Positions 1 through 6,528 of a stretch of 6,528 bases of DNA are shown here, piece by piece (position 1 is the first letter of the stretch; the number at the start of each line of letters is the position of its first letter). A program made the translations under genes and the position numbers. A model generated the notes under the pieces. That model did no database searches and had not been told where the DNA came from. It saw only the letters and a list, made by a program, of their open reading frames with translations. The stretch is from Bacillota bacterium (GTDB lineage Bacteria; Bacillota; Bacilli; Alicyclobacillales; SLC66), in assembly GCA_021821225.1 (NCBI GenBank), contig JAKACR010000155.1, positions 1-6,528 of the forward strand. Reading direction: 5' to 3'.

Positions 1-3000
1 GTTTACGCCGTACGTGGCGGAGATTTCCTGCAGTTGGACCGCATCCCGCCGCCGCTCTTCCCGTCTGCGCCCAGTCTTCGAACCAGTCTTCGAACCATTC
101 TCCCGGATCGCGCCGGGCGTCTCGTACCCGCCGCGCGCCTTCAGCAGTGAGCGCGACGCTTGCACAGCCTCGCCGGCCGAGGCCACCACAGGCGAAACGT
201 CCACGTTCCGCACCTTTTGCACCTTCGCCGCCACCCTGCGCCTGCCGCCCGACCGCCGACCGCGCTCGGCTTCTTCTGCGTCCGTCTTCGCGGCGTCCCG
301 CGTCTCTGGCAGTCCGCCGTTCACCGCGCTCTTTCGTTTCTGTTCACGCGCCTGCCCCCTGCTCCTTCCCACGCTTGTCTCATTCTGAACGCCTTTGCTC
401 ATCTCATCCTGCGCGCCGCCCATCTCTTCACCGATTACCACTACCGCGGGCCTCCTGCGCTTGCGGACGAGTTTTCCCACTTCATCGCCTGTCCGGGCGT
501 CGCCCCGTGCACCGTCTGCCCGTCCGTCGCCCCGCGCACCGCCTGTCCGGGCGTCGCCCCGTGCACCGTCTGCCCGTCCGTCGCCCCGCGCACCGCCTGT
601 CCGGGCGTCGCCCCGTGCACCGTCTGCCCGTCCGTCGCCCCGCGCACCGCCTGCCCGGACATCGCCCCGTGCACCGCCTGCCTGACCGTCGCCCCGCGCA
701 CCGCCAACTTCCTGCCGCCGTCCACTCCCTCGCGCACCGCCTGCCTGACCGTCGCCCCGCGCACCGCCAACTTCCTGCCGCCGTCCCCCGCCTTGCGCTG
801 CGCCCTTTTGCGATACGACTTTCCCCGGAGTCCATTGCGTACGGGGCGACCCCGAACGTCTCCCTCTTTGGCGCGGCTCAACCTGAAATTCGCCGCTGCG
901 CACGGCCGCGAGTTGCTCGTTTTCCGCCTCAATGTCCAACACCTTGGCAACCATGGCAAAATCAATTCCGAGTTGCTCCTTGTTCGCCGTCAACACGCGC
1001 ACGATCACTCTGTCGCCGATCCGGTACATCCGACGGAAGTGTTCCCCGATCAATGCGTGCAAATTTTCGTGATAATGATAATAATCGTCATCCAGATTAC
1101 TGATATGGACCAATCCCTCAATCGAGCTGTCCAGTTCCACGAACACGCCAAAGCCGGTCACACCGGAGATGGTCGCGAGAAACTCCTCTCCGATCTTGTC
1201 GGACATGTACTCGATCTTCTTGACGAGATCCGTTTCCCGCTCGGCGTCCACCGCGATGCGCTCCCGGTCGGAACTGTGCGCCGCAACGTCCGGCAGCGTC
1301 GCTTGCAACCGCTTGATGCGCCTTTCGTCAAGCGTCCCGGAAAGCCAGTCCCTCACGATCCGGTGCACGACCAGATCCGGATAGCGCCGGATCGGCGACG
1401 TAAAATGCGTGTAATGCGTTGCCGCAAGGCCGAAATGTCCGAGATTCTCCTCCAGGTAGCGCGCCTGCTTCATGGAGCGCAACACGACGTGACTGATGAT
1501 GAATTCCTCGCCGCGCCCGCGCACCGCGTCCAGCAATTCCTGCAGGGCGCGCGGGTGGATATCTCCCGCCGCTTTCAGATGATAACCGAAATTGTGCACG
1601 AATTCATTGAGTACAGCCATCTTCTCCTGTGCCGGTTTTTCATGAACGCGGTATAAAAACGGCACATCGAGCCAGGAAAAGTGTTCCGCCACCGTCTCGT
1701 TTGCCGCCAGCATGAACTCCTCGATGATCCGCTCGCTCACGCTGCGCTCGCGCCGCACGATCTCGGTCGGCCTGCCTTCCTCGTCGACGTGGATCTTCGT
1801 TTCCGCAAAGTCAAAATCCACCGCGCCGCGCGCCATCCTGCGCTCCCGCAGCAGGGCGGCCAACTCCTCCATCAGCCGGAAATCCGCCACGAGCGGCGCG
1901 TACGAAATAACCGCTTCCGGCTCTCCGTCCAGCACGCGCTGTACCGCGTCGTACGTCATCCGCTCCACCGTGCGGATGACCGACGCATAGATGTCATGCC
2001 GCACCAGTTCCCGGCCCGTTTCCGACCACTCCATCTCGCAAGTGAGCGTCAACCGATCGACGCGCGGATTGAGCGAACAGATCCCGTTTGACAAGCGCGG
2101 CGGCAGCATCGGAATCACCCGGTCCACCAGATAGACGCTCGTGCCGCGCGCGTACGCCTCCTCATCCAGCGCGGATCCCTCGCACACATAGTGGGATACA
2201 TCCGCGATGTGCACCCCGAGCAAAAAATGGCCATTGTCAAGCCGCCTGACGTGCACCGCGTCATCCAGATCCTTCGCATCCGCGCCGTCGATGGTGACGA
2301 TCCGCTCATCCCGCAGATCGCGCCGATGAGCCAGTTCCGTCGGATCGACCTCGTGCGAAATGGCCTCCGCCGCCTGCAACACCTCGGGTCGGAACCGCTC
2401 CGCCAATCCGTATTTGCGGACGATGGACAGGATATCGACACCGGGTTCATGCGGAAAGCCAAGCACCTCGACGACCCGCCCGGCGGCATTTTGCATGCCC
2501 CGATCCGGATACTCCAGCAGTTTTGCGACAACCTTGTGACCGTCCACCGCGCCGTTCAATTCTTCCTGCGGAATAAATACGTCCAGGGGAATGTGCCTGT
2601 CGTCCGGGCGCAGTATGCCATACCCGCCATGCGTGCGGATCACGCCGACCACCGTTTGGTGGCTGCGCTGCACGACACGCGCCACTTCTCCCTCCACGCG
2701 GCCGTCCCCATCGGTCGAACGCCGCCGTACAAGAACGGTGTCGCCATCCATGGCTCCGCCCAGATCGGCCGCATTCACGAAGATATCCGGCCCATCCTGG
2801 TACAGCGGCACGACAAAGCCAAATCCGCGTTCCTTGACCTGCATCCTGCCCGCCACGAGATCCATCCGTTCCGGAGCGCCGAACCGCCGGGTGCGCGTCT
2901 TGACAATCAAACCCTCTCTTTGCATCCTGGCAAACAGATCGTCAAGCGCAGACCGCTCGTCCTCTTCGCGCAAACCGAACACATCCTGCAATTCCTCCAG

Positions 3001-3060
3001 TGTCATCGGTTTGTACGATCGCTCCAGCATGTACTCCCGCACGCTCTGGCTGTCTATCAC
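1..3060 (-). CDS. rnr: Ribonuclease R (3'-5' exoribonuclease) with a very long C-terminal tail; 3' end outside window
   Basis: RNase R degrades structured RNA processively from the 3' end and takes part in mRNA decay, rRNA quality control and trans-translation. In 1020 visible codons the domain order is: N-terminal winged helix (about residues 1-65, YKPMTLEEL), two cold-shock/OB domains (about 66-130, with GFGFVVP, and 137-205), RNB catalytic domain (about 240-575) and S1 domain (about 624-706). The RNB metal-site motif IDGADAKDLDDA places Asp258, Asp264, Asp266 and Asp267 as the equivalents of RNase II Asp201/207/209/210. The conserved HFTSPIRRYPDL is at 552-563. The GTG start at 3060 fits the Bacillus N-terminus and overlaps the esterase stop as GTGA. 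A GGAGGG lies 12 bases upstream, so initiation may depend on translational coupling. Unusually, the frame stays open for at least 314 codons after S1, first a linker, then nine GGARGD-type repeats (765-857), then a basic segment. No stop is reached, so total length is unknown. Enzyme identity is very secure; tail function is unknown. Confidence 0.96.
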   Translation of the reverse strand, partial: MIDSQSVREYMLERSYKPMTLEELQDVFGLREEDERSALDDLFARMQREGLIVKTRTRRFGAPERMDLVAGRMQVKERGFGFVVPLYQDGPDIFVNAADLGGAMDGDTVLVRRRSTDGDGRVEGEVARVVQRSHQTVVGVIRTHGGYGILRPDDRHIPLDVFIPQEELNGAVDGHKVVAKLLEYPDRGMQNAAGRVVEVLGFPHEPGVDILSIVRKYGLAERFRPEVLQAAEAISHEVDPTELAHRRDLRDERIVTIDGADAKDLDDAVHVRRLDNGHFLLGVHIADVSHYVCEGSALDEEAYARGTSVYLVDRVIPMLPPRLSNGICSLNPRVDRLTLTCEMEWSETGRELVRHDIYASVIRTVERMTYDAVQRVLDGEPEAVISYAPLVADFRLMEELAALLRERRMARGAVDFDFAETKIHVDEEGRPTEIVRRERSVSERIIEEFMLAANETVAEHFSWLDVPFLYRVHEKPAQEKMAVLNEFVHNFGYHLKAAGDIHPRALQELLDAVRGRGEEFIISHVVLRSMKQARYLEENLGHFGLAATHYTHFTSPIRRYPDLVVHRIVRDWLSGTLDERRIKRLQATLPDVAAHSSDRERIAVDAERETDLVKKIEYMSDKIGEEFLATISGVTGFGVFVELDSSIEGLVHISNLDDDYYHYHENLHALIGEHFRRMYRIGDRVIVRVLTANKEQLGIDFAMVAKVLDIEAENEQLAAVRSGEFQVEPRQRGRRSGSPRTQWTPGKVVSQKGAAQGGGRRQEVGGARGDGQAGGARGSGRRQEVGGARGDGQAGGARGDVRAGGARGDGRADGARGDARTGGARGDGRADGARGDARTGGARGDGRADGARGDARTGDEVGKLVRKRRRPAVVVIGEEMGGAQDEMSKGVQNETSVGRSRGQAREQKRKSAVNGGLPETRDAAKTDAEEAERGRRSGGRRRVAAKVQKVRNVDVSPVVASAGEAVQASRSLLKARGGYETPGAIRENGSKTGSKTGRRREERRRDAVQLQEISATYGVN
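71..94 (-). repeat. 12-bp tandem duplication in the distal rnr tail
   Basis: Two identical adjacent 12-base units (71-82 and 83-94) encode a duplicated GSKT in the RNase R frame, giving GSKTGSKTG. It is small and in frame, another sign that this tail grows by short tandem duplication. Confidence 0.9.
491..706 (-). repeat. 54-bp tandem repeat inside rnr (three perfect copies plus one diverged)
   Basis: Units at 491-544, 545-598 and 599-652 are identical at all 54 positions. A fourth at 653-706 differs at 7 positions. Each unit is itself a doubled 27-mer whose halves agree at 22 of 27 positions. The 27-mer encodes nine residues, alternately GGARGDGRA and DGARGDART in the rnr frame. All periods are multiples of 3, so copy-number change would keep the frame. 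There are no spacers. The identity, including at synonymous sites, points to recent duplication or homogenisation. Confidence 0.97.
671..786 (-). repeat. 53-bp direct repeat with 63-bp period inside rnr
   Basis: Positions 671-723 and 734-786 are identical over 53 bases. This second, longer-period duplication overlaps the right end of the 54-bp array. In the protein it encodes two copies of GRRQEVGGARGDGQAGGAR separated by GS, so one 9-residue unit has been captured with a basic RRQEV insert. The 63-bp period (21 codons) also keeps the frame. Confidence 0.95.
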
Positions 3061-3815
3061 GCTCTTCTTTCTCCCTCCAAACTCCTTACGAATGCGACCG
3101 CGTCCCGCCATACCAGATCGCGCTCCGCATCCACCGTCAGCATGTGTCCCGATCGCTCATACCAAAGCAACGATTTGTGCCGACTCGCAATCCGGTTGTA
3201 GATATAGTGTGCACTCTCCGGCCGCACCGTAAGATCCAATCGCCCCTGCTGCACCAACACGGGTACCGTGACACGCGGCAATTGCCGCCGCGTATGCCGC
3301 ATGAAACGAAACAGGCTGCCCACCGCGCGCACCGGGATCACTCCCCGGTAACCTCCGAGATAAGGATCGATCAGAGGATTGGCCGGGACAGTCTCCCGCT
3401 TGAGCGGCAGAAACAGGCCAGCCGCGCCTGCGAAGCGTGCATAGCGGTTCTGCAGGTAAACCGGGGCGCCGGCAGAGATCACGGCCCTCACATCATGCAC
3501 CGCCGCCAGTTGCAATGCGATGAGCGCACCCATCGAGTGGCCGAAGACCGTCACGTTCCCCGTCCGTTTCCGCAATTCGCGGTAGGCGTCGAATCCGCTT
3601 GCCATCCAGTCCCGGTAACAGGTTCGGTTCATCTCTTCAATCGTGCGGCAATGTCCGGCCAGCACAGGCACTTCCACTGCAAACCCCGCCCGCGCGAACT
3701 CCCGCGCCAGCGGGCGCAATTCTCCCGGTGAACCCGTGAAGCCATGTATGAGCAGCACTCCGTTCTTTCCGTCGCGATGCGAGAAAGGCGCCCGATTCTC
3801 CTCCGATATCGGCAA
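3057..3815 (-). CDS. Alpha/beta-hydrolase carboxylesterase (Est30-like)
   Basis: This is a 252-residue cytoplasmic serine hydrolase of the monoacylglycerol lipase/carboxylesterase type, expected to hydrolyse short- to medium-chain esters; the natural substrate is unknown. The oxyanion-loop motif HGFTG is at 24-28, the nucleophile elbow GHSMG gives Ser94, and GRLDLTV gives Asp194. SGHMLT gives His224, completing the triad. From memory, Geobacillus Est30 uses Ser94, Asp193 and His223, which matches almost exactly when TTG at 3815 is taken as the start. That TTG has GGGGGTG (3823-3829) seven bases upstream. The frame also has a GTG at 3836 adding seven residues, but no ribosome binding site is visible there. 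The frame closes upstream at a TAG at 3915-3917. The stop overlaps the rnr GTG start by 4 bases, so the two are probably cotranslated. An esterase gene beside rnr is a common Bacillales arrangement. There is no signal peptide. Confidence 0.9.
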   Translation of the reverse strand: MPISEENRAPFSHRDGKNGVLLIHGFTGSPGELRPLAREFARAGFAVEVPVLAGHCRTIEEMNRTCYRDWMASGFDAYRELRKRTGNVTVFGHSMGALIALQLAAVHDVRAVISAGAPVYLQNRYARFAGAAGLFLPLKRETVPANPLIDPYLGGYRGVIPVRAVGSLFRFMRHTRRQLPRVTVPVLVQQGRLDLTVRPESAHYIYNRIASRHKSLLWYERSGHMLTVDAERDLVWRDAVAFVRSLEGERRA

Positions 3816-3822
3816 ACGCCAG

Positions 3823-3829
3823 CACCCCC
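3823..3829 (-). promoter_or_regulatory. Ribosome binding site deciding the esterase TTG start
   Basis: On the minus strand this reads GGGGGTG, one base from GGAGGTG, ending 7 bases before TTG at 3815. It lies inside the extra seven codons that a GTG start at 3836 would add, which supports the downstream TTG. A run of four C at 3854-3857 (minus strand) could pair with its G run, a possible but weak translation-damping structure. Confidence 0.6.
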
Positions 3830-3917
3830 GGTCCACGTTCGCGCGCCGCCAAAGGGGAGTCGAAACTGGGTTGATCGCACGTCCCCAAGGCCGTCCATCC
3901 TGAGAGCATCTTTTCTA

Positions 3918-3946
3918 ATGGTACACAGAAATCCCTCTAAATGCAA
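3918..3946 (-). promoter_or_regulatory. Weak candidate sigma-A promoter for esterase-rnr
   Basis: TTGCAT (3941-3946) and TACCAT (3918-3923) are separated by 17 bases and match the -35 and -10 consensus at 3 and 4 of 6 positions. The site lies immediately after the terminator and would give a leader of roughly 95 bases before the TTG start. Because the terminator separates secG from the esterase, some promoter is expected here. The match itself is poor and this may not be the right one. Confidence 0.35.
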
Positions 3947-3971
3947 AAAGCGCCGCACTACTGCGACACTT
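3945..3971 (-). terminator. Rho-independent terminator downstream of secG
   Basis: The minus strand carries GTGTCGCA (3962-3969), loop GTAG (3958-3961) and TGCGGCGC (3950-3957), followed by five T (3945-3949). The eight pairs include two G-U wobbles, and two A-U pairs extend the base if the first T residues are used. A compact GC-rich stem, a tetraloop and a T run make a standard intrinsic terminator, placed about 90 bases after the secG stop. It works only in the minus direction because there is no T run on the other side. Confidence 0.8.
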
Positions 3972-4039
3972 GCCAAAAGACAATCCACAGACTGGCGTGC
4001 ATTCCCTCGGACGGATCGTTCTTTATGGAAGACGCGCGA

Positions 4040-4064
4040 TCCAGTCCTTCTGGTCCAGTCCTTC
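4040..4064 (-). repeat. 11-bp direct repeat at the secG stop codon
   Basis: The 11-mer TCCAGTCCTTC (plus-strand reading) occurs at 4040-4050 and again at 4054-4064, separated by 3 bases. The second copy reaches into the secG stop codon (4063-4065). No function is evident; it may be a simple local duplication. Confidence 0.8.
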
Positions 4065-4299
4065 AGGGATGCGTGATCAACCAGGCGATCCAGACAGATA
4101 CAAAAAAGAATAATGCCGCCATGACGGTTGTCACTTTGGCCAGCAGCGGATCCGTACCCTTCCCCCGCCGGAATGACCCTCCCTCATTCCCGCCGCCCGT
4201 GATGGCGCCTAGCCCCGCACTGCGACCGGACTGCAGGAGAATCACTGTCATCAAGAGCACTGAAATGACAACCAGCGCAATTTTGGCTGCTATCAACAA
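4063..4299 (-). CDS. secG: Preprotein translocase subunit SecG
   Basis: SecG is the small non-essential partner of the SecYE channel that assists SecA-driven protein export across the cytoplasmic membrane. The 78-residue product has the family's length and topology: a first membrane helix at about residues 3-22, then the conserved loop with LLQSGRSAGLGAITGG and GGSFRRGKGTD, then a second helix at about 55-75. The start must be TTG at 4299 (or the adjacent TTG at 4296), because a TGA lies directly upstream in frame (4300-4302) and the next Met is inside helix 1. AGGGTGG sits 8 bases upstream of TTG as a reasonable ribosome binding site. It has its own promoter upstream and a terminator downstream, so it looks largely monocistronic. 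Placement between eno and the esterase/rnr pair is typical of Bacillales. Confidence 0.95.
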   Translation of the reverse strand: MLIAAKIALVVISVLLMTVILLQSGRSAGLGAITGGGNEGGSFRRGKGTDPLLAKVTTVMAALFFFVSVWIAWLITHP

Positions 4300-4336
4300 T
4301 CAGACCACCCTAACGTGCCAATCTATAGTGAGAATC

Positions 4337-4367
4337 ATTATAACATATCCGTCGCACATTCGGACAA
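4337..4367 (-). promoter_or_regulatory. Extended -10 promoter upstream of secG
   Basis: A perfect TATAAT (4337-4342) is preceded by TGT, giving the extended -10 element TGnTATAAT. A TTGTCC at 4362-4367 could serve as -35, but the spacing is 19 bases, longer than ideal; extended -10 promoters tolerate poor -35 contacts. Transcription would begin near 4330, giving a leader of about 30 bases before the secG TTG. It lies downstream of the hairpin after eno, consistent with a new transcription unit. Confidence 0.75.
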
Positions 4368-4386
4368 GTTTGGCCAACAAATCGAC

Positions 4387-4431
4387 AGGCATCCGCCCCA
4401 CGGCAATCGGCAGACCGGAGGGCGGATGCCT
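4387..4431 (-). terminator. 12-bp stem-loop after eno, probable terminator of the glycolytic operon
   Basis: AGGCATCCGCCC (minus strand, 4420-4431) is perfectly complementary to 4387-4398, with a 21-base loop. It starts 13 bases after the enolase stop. The following minus-strand bases (GTCGATTTGTTGG) are T-enriched but not a clean T run, so this may be a partial terminator or a 3'-end stabilising hairpin. Its position between eno and the secG promoter favours termination or mRNA 3'-end protection. Confidence 0.6.
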
Positions 4432-4444
4432 TCCACCTGCCCCG

Positions 4445-6528
<2,084 letters not shown>

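Larger units (their letters stand above)
1..942 (-). other. Low-complexity, probably disordered C-terminal tail of RNase R (residues about 707 to beyond 1020)
   Basis: This is the part of rnr after the S1 domain. Residues 707-764 form a Gln/Gly/Arg-containing linker and 765-857 are Gly-Ala-Arg-Asp repeats. From 858 to the edge the tail is non-repetitive but charged, with basic clusters such as KLVRKRRRP, QKRKSA, GRRSGGRRR and GRRREERRR. No hydrophobic core pattern, membrane segment or recognised fold is visible, so disorder is inferred. Known RNase R proteins end in a short Lys-rich tail that in E. coli contributes to engagement with tmRNA/SmpB-stalled ribosomes. This tail keeps the basic character but is mostly Arg rather than Lys and is several times longer. 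The frame is continuous with the catalytic domain, and the codons retain a G-rich first position, which argues against an accidental read-through frame. Other frames are also largely open here because of composition. Confidence 0.85.
3816..4062 (-). other. secG-esterase intergenic region
   Basis: About 247 bases without a convincing gene. From secG onward it holds one copy and most of the second copy of an 11-bp direct repeat, a 14-codon ORF with no usable ribosome binding site (4002-3958), the intrinsic terminator, a weak promoter candidate and the esterase leader with its ribosome binding site. I recognise no riboswitch or T-box. Confidence 0.6.

Noticed and set aside
491..706. CRISPR-like or ncRNA repeat array
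   Set aside because: Units are directly adjacent without unique spacers and lie in frame within rnr, so this is a coding tandem repeat.
490..768. RGD motifs as integrin-binding adhesin signals
   Set aside because: The protein is a cytoplasmic ribonuclease without a signal peptide. RGD arises from the repeat composition.
441..965. Minus-strand frames of 174 and 117 codons in other registers over the repeat array, which could suggest a separate Arg-rich gene
   Set aside because: Repeats with periods divisible by 3 keep all frames open. The rnr frame enters the region without interruption, and its first-codon-position G bias fits real coding.
160..1656. A 498-codon open frame on the plus strand opposite the rnr RNB/S1 region and tail, plus a 318-codon frame in another register
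   Set aside because: It lies antisense to unmistakable RNase R domains, and its repeats are the reverse complement of the GGARGD array. GC-rich, stop-poor DNA leaves several frames open by chance. The predicted protein shows no recognisable domain.
2115..2531. Minus-strand 138-codon ORF within the rnr CSD2/RNB region
   Set aside because: It is an out-of-frame shadow of rnr; the real frame encodes the conserved catalytic motif there.
3629..3988. Minus-strand 119-codon ORF starting at GTG before the esterase
   Set aside because: It overlaps the esterase 5' region in another frame, has Cys/Arg-rich random composition, and crosses the terminator.
4323..4340. T7-like phage promoter: minus strand TAATGATTCTCACTATAG matches 14 of 18 bases of the T7 consensus
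   Set aside because: The four mismatches fall in the specificity region, no phage genes are nearby, and the match overlaps a good extended -10 element, so it is coincidental.

Overview
The window is a chromosomal housekeeping segment, with every supportable gene on the minus strand (read right to left). The order gpmI, eno, secG, carboxylesterase, rnr is the familiar arrangement of Bacillales-type Firmicutes. The proteins fit that group: enolase and RNase R resemble the Bacillus proteins over most of their length. The DNA is GC-rich and TTG/GTG starts are used freely. Together these suggest a moderately GC-rich member of the Bacillales, such as an Alicyclobacillaceae- or Paenibacillaceae-like lineage. 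That placement is an inference. I see no tRNA, rRNA, CRISPR array, insertion sequence or phage gene.

Layout from the right edge: 6528-5740 holds the C-terminal half of cofactor-independent phosphoglycerate mutase (gpmI). It is followed within a few bases by a complete enolase gene (eno, about 5731-4445). These are the last two genes of the usual glycolytic operon. The 145-base gap 4444-4300 contains a 12-bp stem-loop just after eno and then an extended -10 promoter. The promoter leads into secG (4299-4063), which starts with TTG. The gap between secG and the esterase holds a clear intrinsic terminator (about 3971-3945) and a weak candidate promoter. The esterase (3815-3057) overlaps rnr by 4 bases (GTGA). 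rnr runs from 3060 to the left edge without a stop codon.

Functionally, gpmI and eno convert 3-phosphoglycerate to phosphoenolpyruvate, SecG is part of the SecYEG translocon, the esterase resembles Bacillus/Geobacillus Est30, and RNase R is the processive 3'-5' exoribonuclease of RNA turnover and ribosome rescue.

The most notable feature is the RNase R. Its catalytic body and S1 domain are complete by about residue 706. The frame then continues for at least 314 more codons as a low-complexity tail, where Bacillus subtilis RNase R has roughly 70 residues. The tail contains nine copies of a 9-residue unit of the type GGARGDGRA, encoded by near-identical 54-bp DNA repeats, followed by an Arg/Lys-rich segment that leaves the window. 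I do not see a new multi-gene system. The giant repeat-bearing tail on a conserved ribonuclease is the best candidate for something undescribed.
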